Shown here: positions 17,478 to 26,676 of the stretch, piece after piece
Layout: every line of letters starts with the position of its first letter
How positions within the stretch are numbered: position 1 is the first letter of the stretch
NCBI GenBank assembly: GCA_965214295.1
Contig: OZ243944.1
Span: forward strand, 3,596,001-3,660,000
Source of the DNA: JAJDUF01 sp965214295
Lineage (GTDB): Bacteria; Chloroflexota; UBA11872; UBA12225; JAJDUF01
DNA: 64,000 nucleotides
Direction: 5' to 3'
The notes under the pieces: generated by a model
Told to the model about the DNA's origin: nothing
The model's database searches: none
The model's input: the letters and a program-made list of their open reading frames with translations, nothing else
Made by a program: the position numbers and the translations under genes

Positions 17478-19160
17478 ATGACAACCAAGTACATCTTCGT
17501 GACGGGGGGGGTGGTGTCCTCCCTGGGCAAGGGTATTACGGTCGCCTCCATCGGGCGGCTGCTGAAGTCGCGGGGGGTGTCCGTTTCGATCCAGAAGCTG
17601 GACCCGTACATCAATGTCGATCCGGGCACGATGAGTCCGTATCAACACGGCGAGGTGTTCGTGACCCACGACGGCGCGGAGACGGACCTCGATCTGGGTC
17701 ACTACGAGCGCTTCACGAATGAGGCGCTCGGCAAACTGAACAATGTGACGACCGGGCAGATTTATTGGGCCGTTATCGAGCGCGAGCGCCGCGGCGATTA
17801 TCTGGGCGGCACCATCCAAGTAATTCCCCACATCACCGACGAGCTGAAGGCCCGCATTCGGTCGGTCGGCGAGCAGACCGGCGCCGAGGTGGTCATCGTC
17901 GAGGTAGGCGGTACGGTGGGTGACATGGAAGGCTTGCCCTTCCTGGAAGCAATTCGCCAGATGCGGAACGATCTCGGCCGCCAGCACGTGCTCTACGTGC
18001 ATCTGACCCTCGTCCCGCACCTCTCCGCGACGGACGAATTGAAGACCAAGCCGACGCAGCACTCCGTCCAAGAGCTGCGCCGGATCGGCATTACCCCCGA
18101 CATCATCGTCTGTCGGTCGGATCACGAGCTACCGGATGATATCCGCGAGAAGATAGCGCTCTATAGTGGTGTGCCGGCCGCCGCGATCATCCCCTTGCCC
18201 ACCGTGAGCGAGATTTATGAAGTACCGCTCATCTTGGAGCGCGCCGGCCTCGGACGCCTGCTCGTCGACGAATTGGGCTTACCATCGTCCCCGCCGAATC
18301 TCGCCGGTTGGGAAGGGATCGTAGAGCGCCTGAAGAGCGCACACCGGCCGGTGCGTATTGCCTTGGTCGGCAAGTACGTGCAGCTGCATGACGCCTACCT
18401 CAGCGTGACGGAGGCGCTACGCCACGCCTGTGCTGCCCAGCAACTCGACCTCGATCTCAAGTGGATAGACTCGGAAGACCTCGAAAGTGCGCGGCCGGCA
18501 CAGCTGCTGGGCGACGTGCAGGGCTTGGTAGTGCCTGGCGGCTTTGGGCCGCGCGGCGTGCGTGGCAAATGCATAGCGGCCCAGTTTGCCCGCACCAACC
18601 GCCTCCCGTACTTGGGTCTCTGTTTGGGCCTTCAGTGCGCGGTCATCGAGTTCGCCCGCAACGTGCTCGGCTTGGCCCAGGCCGATAGCACCGAGTTCGA
18701 CCCCGATACGCCCGATCCCGTCATAGACTACCTGCCGGGGCAGGAGGCCAATGGGGCAAAAGGCGGGACCATGCGTCTGGGGAGCTATCCCTGCGAGCTG
18801 ACGCCCGGCACCCGCGCTGCCGCTGCCTACGGGCAAGCGTTAGTGCATGAACGCCACCGGCACCGCTTCGAGGTGAAGAACCGCTACCGGGAGCGACTCG
18901 CAGCACACGGCCTGATCGGCAGTGGCCTCTCACCGGACGGCGAGCTGGTCGAGATGATCGAGTTACGCGACCATCCGTGGTTCGTCGCAACCCAGTTCCA
19001 CCCGGAGTTTGCCTCCCGCCCGAATCATCCGCATCCACTCTTCCGCGAATTCGTGCGGGCCTGCCGGCAGCAGCCGCTCGATGGCACCCAGCAAGAACTA
19101 CCCTTGGGTCAGACGCTGGAGCTGGCGGGAACGCCGCACGATGGCCCCAGCGGTATCTAG
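17478..19160 (+). CDS. pyrG: CTP synthase
   Basis: Converts UTP to CTP with ATP and glutamine. 560 residues, the usual length plus a few. The synthetase domain starts KYIFVTGGVVSSLGKGI (P-loop region), with SVSIQKLDPYINVDPGTMSP and EVGGTVGDME. The class I glutamine amidotransferase domain has the nucleophile Cys in LGLCLGLQCAVIEFARN and the His-Glu pair in FHPEF near residues 511-515. The start follows GAGAGGAGACGGG, a good ribosome binding site. Confidence 0.98.
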   Translation: MTTKYIFVTGGVVSSLGKGITVASIGRLLKSRGVSVSIQKLDPYINVDPGTMSPYQHGEVFVTHDGAETDLDLGHYERFTNEALGKLNNVTTGQIYWAVIERERRGDYLGGTIQVIPHITDELKARIRSVGEQTGAEVVIVEVGGTVGDMEGLPFLEAIRQMRNDLGRQHVLYVHLTLVPHLSATDELKTKPTQHSVQELRRIGITPDIIVCRSDHELPDDIREKIALYSGVPAAAIIPLPTVSEIYEVPLILERAGLGRLLVDELGLPSSPPNLAGWEGIVERLKSAHRPVRIALVGKYVQLHDAYLSVTEALRHACAAQQLDLDLKWIDSEDLESARPAQLLGDVQGLVVPGGFGPRGVRGKCIAAQFARTNRLPYLGLCLGLQCAVIEFARNVLGLAQADSTEFDPDTPDPVIDYLPGQEANGAKGGTMRLGSYPCELTPGTRAAAAYGQALVHERHRHRFEVKNRYRERLAAHGLIGSGLSPDGELVEMIELRDHPWFVATQFHPEFASRPNHPHPLFREFVRACRQQPLDGTQQELPLGQTLELAGTPHDGPSGI

Positions 19161-19227
19161 CCCGTACTCGCCGGCGGCCAGTCTGCGGTGCTGGTCACCG
19201 GATAATCCGTCGTGTGCTGCAAGGGCC

Positions 19228-19257
19228 TTGCAATCCTGCGTCGGTGGGGGGTAGAAT
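19228..19257 (+). promoter_or_regulatory. Orphan promoter in the pyrG-ldt intergenic region
   Basis: TTGCAA, an 18-base spacer, TAGAAT on the plus strand. There is no plus-strand gene downstream before the terminator at 19337-19368. Confidence 0.45.
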
Positions 19258-19263
19258 ATAGAC

Positions 19264-19375
19264 ACAATCTTCCCTGGCGTTCCCCTGCCCGTTGCAGGAT
19301 CGGGATATCAGGTATTAATGATGGTAATGATGGCGAAAAGGGTGAGTTACACTTGTAGCTCACCCTTTCTCTTTC
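19264..19375 (+). ncRNA. Candidate small RNA between convergent pyrG and the L,D-transpeptidase gene
   Basis: An orphan promoter at 19228-19257 and a strong terminator at 19337-19368 bracket about 110 bases with no substantial ORF (only a 13-codon frame). An internal hairpin CCTGC..GCAGG is present. The terminator alone could also serve the flanking genes, so this remains a candidate. Confidence 0.35.
19337..19368. terminator. Bidirectional rho-independent terminator
   Basis: The 10-bp stem AAAGGGTGAG / CTCACCCTTT is extended by TAC..GTA, with T-rich sequence on both sides (CTCTTTCT on plus, TTTTCGCC on minus). It lies between convergent genes. Confidence 0.85.
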
Positions 19376-19392
19376 TATAGGGCATCCCCAAA

Positions 19393-20157
19393 TCAGCCCT
19401 CAAGGCACACCGGTTCCGAAGGGTCGTGCGCGCAGAAGGTCCAGGCGGCGCCGCCGAACAGTTCATCGTACCCTGGCCGAGGTCCGGCCGTCGTGTAGCC
19501 GAGGGCAGCGGCGGCGGCCGGCAGATTACCTTCGTGGACGACCACCGGCATACCGATCTCGGCGAAGTCGTAGACCTCCCAGGCATACATGTTGCGGATG
19601 CAGCCGGCGGATATCGGCCCGGTCCGGGCGTCCGTGACGCGGCCCCGGCTATCTTTGAGCAGCGAGTGGAAGCCGTTGAAGCGGACCGGATCAAAGGCTA
19701 CCCAGGCTTCGAAATAAGTATCGAACCAAGCGCTGTAGGTGAGTGGACCGCGCTTGGTGTAGACCCGATAGATACCGGGGGCGGTAGCGTAGAAATCGCT
19801 GTCGCTGCCGGGGATGCCGCGGCCCCAGGCGCTCTGCATCTCGGCCACAATCCACGCGCCAAACATGAGCTGGGTCGTACCGGACCGCCGGTCGAACGCG
19901 ATCCAGCGTTGCTTGCTGAGGTCGGCTGCCGCTGATGCAGTTGCCGGCGCACCGGCGCGTGGTGACGCGGCCGGTCGGCACGAACCGATGGGCGTCAAGA
20001 TGGTGCAGCCCGGCCCGTCGGGCGGGGGCGCAGCAGCAACCGATACGGTGGTCCCGACTACTGCCGAAAGCGCGAGCAAGCCCGCGGCACAAGCCAGCCG
20101 GACCGCTAGTGCGCCGCAATTCCCTCGCCGAGTGGGTGCGCTTCCCCAACGCGACAT
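19393..20157 (-). CDS. L,D-transpeptidase (YkuD domain), exported
   Basis: 254 residues. Residues 1-41 form a signal peptide (Arg-rich start, then a hydrophobic stretch ending near SVAAAPP). The YkuD domain contains FNGFHSLL and the catalytic motif SAGCIRNMYAWEVYDF..GMPVVVH, where the Cys forms the acyl-enzyme. Such enzymes make 3-3 cross-links in peptidoglycan or attach proteins to it. Just after the signal peptide is GCTILTPIGSCRP, a peptide shared with the unrelated YfhO-like protein (6370-8874) and encoded by similar DNA, probably an inserted repeat. Confidence 0.88.
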   Translation of the reverse strand: MSRWGSAPTRRGNCGALAVRLACAAGLLALSAVVGTTVSVAAAPPPDGPGCTILTPIGSCRPAASPRAGAPATASAAADLSKQRWIAFDRRSGTTQLMFGAWIVAEMQSAWGRGIPGSDSDFYATAPGIYRVYTKRGPLTYSAWFDTYFEAWVAFDPVRFNGFHSLLKDSRGRVTDARTGPISAGCIRNMYAWEVYDFAEIGMPVVVHEGNLPAAAAALGYTTAGPRPGYDELFGGAAWTFCAHDPSEPVCLEG

Positions 20158-20283
20158 GCCGAACCCCTGGTAACGGAGTGCCCGCAGTTTGGCTCCACCG
20201 CCGTCTCTTCAGCATACCGCTGGACCGGACCGCCCGTTACTCCGGGCAGCCGGCGGCCGAGGAGAGTCACCACCCGGCCGGAG

Positions 20284-22305
20284 CTACAGGTGCTCGCGTA
20301 GCGCCGCGACCGCCCGTTTCGTCATGCCGCCGACTGCCAGAAGCTCGGCGTCGCTGGCTTCTCGAATGTGCGGTACAGAGCCAAACTGCCGCAGCAGGGA
20401 ACGCTTGCGCTTGGGGCCAATGCCGGGAACGCGATCCAGTGCTGAGACGATGGTTCGTCGCCGGCGCACGCTGCGGTGATAGGTGATGGCAAAGCGATGC
20501 GCTTCATCGCGGATGCGCTGGATCAAGTAGAGCGCCTGCGAGGTACGCGGCAGCACCAACGAGGCGGCCTGGTCGGGCCGAAAGATTTCCTCCTGCTCTT
20601 TCGCCAGCCCGATGATCGGTAGCGCCGGTGCGCCGGCGGCGCGCATCGCGGCGAGAGCCGCGTTCAGCTGGCCCTTGCCACCGTCCACGATGACCAGCTC
20701 CGGCAGTTCCCAGCCCTCGGCGGCCGCCGGGCCGATCTCGGCCGCCGGACCGTCTTCAGGCGTGCCGATAGCAAACTCGGGCGGCTCGTTGTCGTGCGAT
20801 GACGGTGATGCCGACGGGCGCGGCGCCTCCAGCGTCACGGCGGTCTCCTTGGCCTGCTCCTGTCCGGCGGAGCCTGGGGCGGTCGCCGCGCGGCGGAAGC
20901 GTCGTCCGATCACCTCGGCCATCATCGCAAAGTCGTCCGGTTGGTGGACCGTCTTGATGCGGAAGCGGCGGTAGGCATCGGGCCGCGGCCGGCCCTGCTC
21001 GAAGACAACCATCGAGCCAACGGCCGCAGTCCCTTGAATGTTGGAGATGTCGTAGCCCTCGATCCGCCGCGGTGGCTCCGGCAGATCGAGGGCCGTTGCC
21101 AGCTCGCGGACCGCGCCCCACGTCCGGCGCTCGTCCGCCAGCCACTTGACCTTCAGCTCTTCGAGCGCCGCCGCCGCATTCTCGGCGACGAGCGTAACGA
21201 GCTGACGCTTGCCGCCGCGCTGGGGTACCTCCAACCGGACTCGCTTCCCGCGGCGGTCACTGAGCCACGCCGCGACGGCCTCCTGGTCAGCGCACCGGAG
21301 CGGTAGCAAGATCACTGGCGGGACGGTTGTGGCGCGGAGGTAGTACTGCTGGAGGAAATGCGTGAGCAGTGCCGCTTGGGCCGTATCTTCGACGCGCTGG
21401 AGGACGAAGTTCTCCCGGCTGATGACCTTATCGCCGCGCACTTGGAACACCTGCACACAGGCATCCGGCGCATCCAGCGCGAAGGCGATAGCGTCGAGAT
21501 CGCCGCGGCCCGGCGCCGTAATCCGCTGCCGCTCCAGCACGCGCTCGGCGGCGCTGAGGCGGTCGCGGATGGCCGCGGCCCGCTCGAAGGCCAGCGCCTG
21601 CGCCGCCGCGGCCATGGCCGCCCGGAGTTGGCGCATGACGTCGTCCTGCTTGCCGTCCAGAAAGAGCACCAGCTCGTCGAGTGCTTGATCGTACTCCTCG
21701 GGAGTGGTGGCGCCAATACAGGGGGCGAGGCAGCGCTTGATGTGATAGAGCAGACAGGGCCGGTCCAGCCCTTTCTCCATGTCAATGTCGCAGGTGCGGA
21801 ACTGGAAGACCCGCTGGAGATGCGCCATCGTGGCGCGTAGCCCTTTGGCGTCGGTGTATGGCCCGAAGTAGCGCGCTCCGTCGTCGCGCACCTGGCGCAC
21901 GGTGTAGATCCGTGGGTACGGCTCGCCGAGCGCGATCTTGAGATACAGGTAGCTCTTGTCGTCGCGCAGCGCGATGTTGTAGCGCGGCCGATACTCCTTG
22001 ATGAGGCTCGCTTCGAGCAAGAGTGCCTCTTTATCGGAAGCGGTGATGACGAACTCGAAGTCGGTCGTGCGAGCAACTAGCTGGCGCTGGCGCAGATCTA
22101 GCCCCCCTTGGTGCCCGAAATACGAGGCCAGCCGGCTACGGAGCACGGCTGCCTTGCCGACGTAGATGACCTGTCCGGACCGATCCTTGAACAGGTATAC
22201 GCCAATGCGGCGCGGGACAAACGGTACCCGCGCTGCCAGGGGATGCTCCGGCGGCGCTGTTGGCGCGGCTTGGGGGCTGATAGCGGCGGCGCACTCAACA
22301 GTCAT
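20284..22305 (-). CDS. uvrC: Excinuclease ABC subunit C
   Basis: Makes the dual incisions in nucleotide excision repair with UvrA and UvrB. About 673 residues from ATG 22305 (MTVECAAAISPQ); a longer frame to 22419 is unlikely because it would translate a 28-bp palindromic repeat. It has the GIY-YIG nuclease domain (GVYLFKDRSGQVIYVGKA), a UvrB-binding region, and an RNase H-like endonuclease half with GYDISNIQG and LVIVDGGKGQL. The C-terminal helix-hairpin-helix reads VPGIGPKRKRSLLRQFGS. About 65 extra Ala/Pro/Glu-rich residues sit between MMAEVIGRRFRR and ELPELVIVDGG. Confidence 0.96.
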   Translation of the reverse strand: MTVECAAAISPQAAPTAPPEHPLAARVPFVPRRIGVYLFKDRSGQVIYVGKAAVLRSRLASYFGHQGGLDLRQRQLVARTTDFEFVITASDKEALLLEASLIKEYRPRYNIALRDDKSYLYLKIALGEPYPRIYTVRQVRDDGARYFGPYTDAKGLRATMAHLQRVFQFRTCDIDMEKGLDRPCLLYHIKRCLAPCIGATTPEEYDQALDELVLFLDGKQDDVMRQLRAAMAAAAQALAFERAAAIRDRLSAAERVLERQRITAPGRGDLDAIAFALDAPDACVQVFQVRGDKVISRENFVLQRVEDTAQAALLTHFLQQYYLRATTVPPVILLPLRCADQEAVAAWLSDRRGKRVRLEVPQRGGKRQLVTLVAENAAAALEELKVKWLADERRTWGAVRELATALDLPEPPRRIEGYDISNIQGTAAVGSMVVFEQGRPRPDAYRRFRIKTVHQPDDFAMMAEVIGRRFRRAATAPGSAGQEQAKETAVTLEAPRPSASPSSHDNEPPEFAIGTPEDGPAAEIGPAAAEGWELPELVIVDGGKGQLNAALAAMRAAGAPALPIIGLAKEQEEIFRPDQAASLVLPRTSQALYLIQRIRDEAHRFAITYHRSVRRRRTIVSALDRVPGIGPKRKRSLLRQFGSVPHIREASDAELLAVGGMTKRAVAALREHL

Positions 22306-22384
22306 GGGTACCCAACCGGCGTGGGTGGCACTCAAGACGATTGTAGTGCCTGGTGGGAAGGGCACGCAGCGCGAGAGCGATGCC

Positions 22385-22412
22385 GTAGGGGCACAGCATG
22401 CTGTGCCCCTAC
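22385..22412. repeat. Perfect 28-bp palindrome, copy 1
   Basis: GTAGGGGCACAGCA followed by its exact reverse complement. A one-substitution-per-arm copy is at 35601-35628 and a decayed one near 43205. Confidence 0.85.
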
Positions 22413-22485
22413 CATTCATGTGCCGGTACGACGCACGACGGCCGGTGTGCCGCTCGCGCCGCTACCGGCGAAGGGCCGGCAGCGG

Positions 22486-22857
22486 CTACAGGTCGTCCTC
22501 GGAATCGTCGAGGTAGTCGAGTACGGCCTCGCCTAGCTCGGCTTGGTCGGGTGCGCCGTGAATGATTTGGTACAAACGCAAGGCAGCGACCACGGAGGAC
22601 AGGCTCACCGTGTCCGTCTCGTCGTCCTCTAGCCGAATGGCCTGGGCAATGTCGTTGGCGATCCAGGCCAGCGGATCGGCGACGAACATCATATCGAGGT
22701 TGTCTTCCAGGGTGCCGTCCAGCCCGAGTAACCGCCGCGCTTCCTCGTCGCTGGCCAGGCTGAGGAGGTGCTGCACGATACGACCGACACGCACCTCCTC
22801 CGACTCGTCGGCAGCTTCGTTCGGATCGGTCCAGTCTTCCGCCATTTCCTCGCGCAT
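22486..22857 (-). CDS. Hypothetical acidic protein
   Basis: 123 residues from ATG 22857, which follows AAGAGGAA; a longer frame to 22899 lacks such a site. It is rich in Asp and Glu throughout, with an amphipathic N-terminal region (VGRIVQHLLSLASDEEARRLL) and an acidic tail ending DDSEDDL. No signal peptide or membrane segment. I do not recognise the family. It lies between the ABC exporter operon and uvrC on the same strand. Confidence 0.65.
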   Translation of the reverse strand: MREEMAEDWTDPNEAADESEEVRVGRIVQHLLSLASDEEARRLLGLDGTLEDNLDMMFVADPLAWIANDIAQAIRLEDDETDTVSLSSVVAALRLYQIIHGAPDQAELGEAVLDYLDDSEDDL

Positions 22858-22963
22858 GGTTCCTCTTGCACCCTCGCCGCTCAACGGATCGGAGGCCACA
22901 CCCGGCCTCTACACCAGGGAATCTTACCAGGTAGCAGGGGGTTGCGCCTGGTGTGGCAAGCGG

Positions 22964-24838
22964 CTAGCCGCCGGCGGCCGGTGCGAGGGACGGTGGCGCA
23001 CCTCCTGCCGCTTCTTCTTGATGGGCAAACTGGATGTCATACAGCGTGCGGTAGGTGCCATTGCGGGACAGCAGCTCCTCGTGTCGACCGCGCTCCACGA
23101 TCTCGCCCTTATCCAGCACGATGATTTGATCCGCGCTACGAATGGTCGAGAGGCGGTGAGCAATCACAAAAGTGGTGCGCCCCTGCATGACGCGCGACAA
23201 GGCCTCTTGAATGAGTGCCTCCGTCTCGGTGTCAACGTCCGAGGTGGCCTCGTCGAGGATGAGAATGGCCGGGTCCTTGATGATCGCGCGGGCGAGGGCA
23301 ATGCGCTGCCGCTGACCGCGCGAGAGCATCACGCCCCCCTCACCCACGGGCGAATCGTAGCCTTGCGGTAGTTTCGCGATGAACTCGTGGGCATGCGCCT
23401 GCGCGGCGGCGGCCTCGATTTCCGCTTGGGTGGCGTCGAGCTTGCCGTAGCGGATATTCTCGCGGACGGTCGTGCCGAAGAGGAAGGTCTCCTGGATGAC
23501 TATAGCCAATGACCGGCGCACGCTGTCGAGTGTGAGGTCGCGGACATCCTGTCCATCGAGCGCGACCCGCCCCTGCTGCGGGTCGAAGAAGCGCGGGATC
23601 AGGTTGGCAATCGTCGTTTTGCCCGACCCGGTCTGCCCCACGAGCGCGACGGTCTCGCCGGGCTGCGCCGCGATAGTGATGTCCTTGAGCACGGGCACCC
23701 CGGGGTTGTAGGCAAAGCCCACGTGCTCGAACGTGACCGCGCCTTGCACCGCGTGCAGGTCGTGGGCGTCAGGCTTCTCCAGCACCTCGGTTGGCTCGTC
23801 GATGAACTGGAAGATGCGCTCACTGGCTGCGAGCGCCTGCTGGATGCTCCGGTTGACCATACTGAGCTGCTCGATGGGCTGGTAGAACGCAATCAGGTAC
23901 GTGACGAACGTAGCCAGTGTACCGAGCGTCATCGTTCCGCCGATGACAAACCAGGAGCCGGCCAGCAGGACAATGCCCATGCCGAGCATGGCGATCAACT
24001 GAATGGCCGGCGTGGCGACGGCCTGGACCTGCGCCGTGCTCATGTTGGCCTGCAAGTTTTCGCGGTTCTCGCTCTGGAAGCGCCGCCGTTGGGCATCCTC
24101 ACGCGCGAATGCCTTGCTGACCCGCACCCCGGAGATGTCCTCGGCCAGGGCCGAGTTGACATCGGCGATCTTCTCTTGCACCAGCCGGTAGCGCGAGCGG
24201 AGCATGTTAGCCGATACCAGTCCGGTCAGCAGGAGCAGTGGTACCGTAGCGTACACGATGAGTGCCAGCTGCCAGTGGAGCAACAGCATCAGTACGGCGT
24301 AGGCCAGCATGGTAAACAGGCGGATGGCTGATGCGACAGTGCCCCCGCTAATGGATTGCTGCAAGACGCCAACGTCGTTGGTGGCCCGCGAGATAATCTC
24401 GCCCGTCCCTTGCCGCTCGTAGAAACGCAGCGACAGCCGCTGCACGTGCTCGAAGAGCCGCTTCGCCATCTCGAAGACCAGCTGCTGCGCGGCTATCGCC
24501 AGCGCGACACGCTGCATGTAGCCGAGGAAGTAGCGGAGTACCTCCAGCACGAGCAGTCCGCCGCCGATGATCCAGAGCATGGTCAGGTTGCCACTGGGGA
24601 TGATCTCGTCAATCGTGTACTTGAAGCTCAACGGCACGAGCATTTGCAGGCTCGACGCCGCGAAAACCGAGACCAGGGCGATAATGACCTGGCGACGATA
24701 CCCGGCCACAATCGGAGCGAGCCGCTTGAGCACCTGCCAGGGGCTAGTCTGAAACTCCGGCTTCTCCATCATGGACGTGCGGCGGCGACCCGATATGGAG
24801 CCGGCGCCCATGCCGCCACCAAAGCCACGCATCATCAT
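22964..24838 (-). CDS. ABC exporter half-transporter, permease-ATPase fusion
   Basis: 624 residues: a six-helix exporter domain (about 45-330) followed by the nucleotide-binding domain with Walker A GQTGSGKTT, signature LSRGQRQRIALARA (Arg in place of the usual second Gly) and Walker B ILILDEATSDVD, then the H-loop in IAHRLSTI. The start overlaps the stop of the upstream half-transporter (ATGA), so the pair probably forms a heterodimeric multidrug or lipid exporter. The N-terminus is Gly/Met-rich. Controlled with its partner by the MarR protein upstream. Confidence 0.9.
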   Translation of the reverse strand: MMMRGFGGGMGAGSISGRRRTSMMEKPEFQTSPWQVLKRLAPIVAGYRRQVIIALVSVFAASSLQMLVPLSFKYTIDEIIPSGNLTMLWIIGGGLLVLEVLRYFLGYMQRVALAIAAQQLVFEMAKRLFEHVQRLSLRFYERQGTGEIISRATNDVGVLQQSISGGTVASAIRLFTMLAYAVLMLLLHWQLALIVYATVPLLLLTGLVSANMLRSRYRLVQEKIADVNSALAEDISGVRVSKAFAREDAQRRRFQSENRENLQANMSTAQVQAVATPAIQLIAMLGMGIVLLAGSWFVIGGTMTLGTLATFVTYLIAFYQPIEQLSMVNRSIQQALAASERIFQFIDEPTEVLEKPDAHDLHAVQGAVTFEHVGFAYNPGVPVLKDITIAAQPGETVALVGQTGSGKTTIANLIPRFFDPQQGRVALDGQDVRDLTLDSVRRSLAIVIQETFLFGTTVRENIRYGKLDATQAEIEAAAAQAHAHEFIAKLPQGYDSPVGEGGVMLSRGQRQRIALARAIIKDPAILILDEATSDVDTETEALIQEALSRVMQGRTTFVIAHRLSTIRSADQIIVLDKGEIVERGRHEELLSRNGTYRTLYDIQFAHQEEAAGGAPPSLAPAAGG

Positions 24839-26676
24839 CGTGGCACCTCCTCGTTCGCGTCCCGGCCCGCGCGGCGCCCGTTGGTGGCCTCGCCGCCGTT
24901 CGACCGCGCCCCGGCCCGCGCCGGTTGGTCACCGTTCGCGCTCCCGGCCCCCTCGTATTGGAGGCGGAACTGCAAGTCGTGGATGCGGCGGTATTGCGGG
25001 CTACTTTCCAGTAGCTCGCGATGGGTTCCGCGACCCACAATGCGACCGTCATCCAGCACCAAGATCATGTCGGCACGCTGTACCGTCGAGAGCCGGTGTG
25101 CAATGACGATGGTCGTGCGGCCCTCCATCAAGTCGTCGAGGGCACGCTGAATCATGAAGTCCGTTTGCGTGTCCACGCTGGAGGTGGCCTCGTCGAGGAT
25201 CAGGATACGGGGGTCCACAAGCAGCGCACGGGCGATAGCGAGCCGCTGGCGCTGTCCGCCCGATAGGCGGACCCCGTGCTCGCCGACCAGCGTGTCGTAG
25301 CCGTCGGGCTGCTCCATGATGAATTCGTGCGCGTTGGCAGCGCGGGCAGCCTGCTCCATTTCCTCGGAAGTGGCAGCCTCGCGGCCGTAGCAGATGTTCT
25401 CGCGGATCGTCGCGTTGAACAGGAACGTCTCCTGCATCACCATCCCCACCTGCGAGCGTAGGCTCTGGAGCTGCACGTCGCGCACGTCATGGCCGTCGGC
25501 CAGCACGGCGCCCTCGGTAACGTCGTAGAACCGCGGGATCAGGTTAATCAGCGTTGACTTACCGGAGCCGCTGGCGCCGACCAGTGCCAACGTCCGGCCG
25601 GGTTCGATGGTGAAGCCGATGTCGCGCAGGAGCGGCGGATTCTTGCCGTAAGCGAAGGAGACAGCGCGAAACTCGACGCGACCGGCGAATTGCGTCAACT
25701 CGATGGCGTCCGGCTGCTCGGTGACTTCCAACTGCGTATCCAGGATTTCGAACACGCGCTCGCCGGAGGCAATAGCCTGCTGCGCCATCTGGTTGATGAA
25801 GCCGATGAACCGCATCGGCATCCACATCATCAGCAAGAGGCTGTTGAAAGCAACCAGATCACCAATAGTCATGCTCCCGGACATCACCCGGCTCGCGCCG
25901 ACGACCAGGACGATGATCGTACTGAGCTGACCCGCAAACTCCTGGCCCGGCATGACAAACGCCATCATCCGCGAGATAGTGAGTCGACGATCCCTGATTT
26001 CCCGATTGATGGCGTTGAAGCGCTCCGCCTCATACGGCTCTCTGGTGTAGGCCTTGACCAGCTTGATGCCGGAGACATTCTCCTGGATCACGACGTTCAG
26101 ATCGGCCATCCGCTCCATCATGGCGCGGAACATCGGCATCAACCCGTGCATGCGCCGCTGGTAGTAGAAGACCACGGGGGTGACGAGGAGGGCCACAATG
26201 GTCAGCAGCAGGTCAATAGCGGCCAGCGCCAGAAGGTGAAACGCGACCATCACCCCGGTCGTCGTCAGCCGCGACAGACCTTGCGTGAGGAAGAACTGGA
26301 CTTGGTTGACGTCGTTCGTCACGCGCGACATGAGCTGACCGCTCTGGTTGGAATCGAAGAAGCTCATGCTCTGCGACTGCACGTGCGTATACAAGGCGTT
26401 CCGCAGATCGTAGATTACCCGCTGTCCGACAAACTGCTCCAGGTAGGTCTGCACCGCGGTAACACCGTTGGTGAGGACGGAAGCCGCGACGAGGAGCAGG
26501 ACGTACCACAACACGAGGCCCATATCGCCCTGACCAATGCCGTCGTCAATGACGAGCTTGGTCAGCCACGCCGGGGCCATGCGTAAGACGGTCATTGCGA
26601 GGATCAGCACGATGACGATAACGGTCGCCAGCCAGTACGGCCGTACAAAGCGCAAGAGACGAACCAGTGTGTTCAC
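24835..26676 (-). CDS. ABC exporter half-transporter, permease-ATPase fusion (partner)
   Basis: 613 residues: exporter membrane domain (about 1-320), then Walker A GASGSGKST, canonical signature LSGGQRQRLAIARAL and Walker B ILILDEATSSVD. The C-terminal tail is charged (GGEATNGRRAGRDANEEV). Its GTG start overlaps the marR stop as GTGA and its own stop overlaps the next gene. The canonical signature here and the altered one in the partner suggest unequal ATP sites, as in BmrC/BmrD-type heterodimers (inference). Confidence 0.92.
   Translation of the reverse strand: MNTLVRLLRFVRPYWLATVIVIVLILAMTVLRMAPAWLTKLVIDDGIGQGDMGLVLWYVLLLVAASVLTNGVTAVQTYLEQFVGQRVIYDLRNALYTHVQSQSMSFFDSNQSGQLMSRVTNDVNQVQFFLTQGLSRLTTTGVMVAFHLLALAAIDLLLTIVALLVTPVVFYYQRRMHGLMPMFRAMMERMADLNVVIQENVSGIKLVKAYTREPYEAERFNAINREIRDRRLTISRMMAFVMPGQEFAGQLSTIIVLVVGASRVMSGSMTIGDLVAFNSLLLMMWMPMRFIGFINQMAQQAIASGERVFEILDTQLEVTEQPDAIELTQFAGRVEFRAVSFAYGKNPPLLRDIGFTIEPGRTLALVGASGSGKSTLINLIPRFYDVTEGAVLADGHDVRDVQLQSLRSQVGMVMQETFLFNATIRENICYGREAATSEEMEQAARAANAHEFIMEQPDGYDTLVGEHGVRLSGGQRQRLAIARALLVDPRILILDEATSSVDTQTDFMIQRALDDLMEGRTTIVIAHRLSTVQRADMILVLDDGRIVGRGTHRELLESSPQYRRIHDLQFRLQYEGAGSANGDQPARAGARSNGGEATNGRRAGRDANEEVPR

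Noticed and set aside
20700..20890. UvrC 65-residue insert as another coding palindrome
   Set aside because: No convincing inverted repeat bounds it; low-complexity linkers occur naturally here.
22306..22419. Longer N-terminus of UvrC starting at 22419
   Set aside because: It would translate the 28-bp palindromic repeat and has no family similarity; MTVECAAAISPQ at 22305 is a better start.
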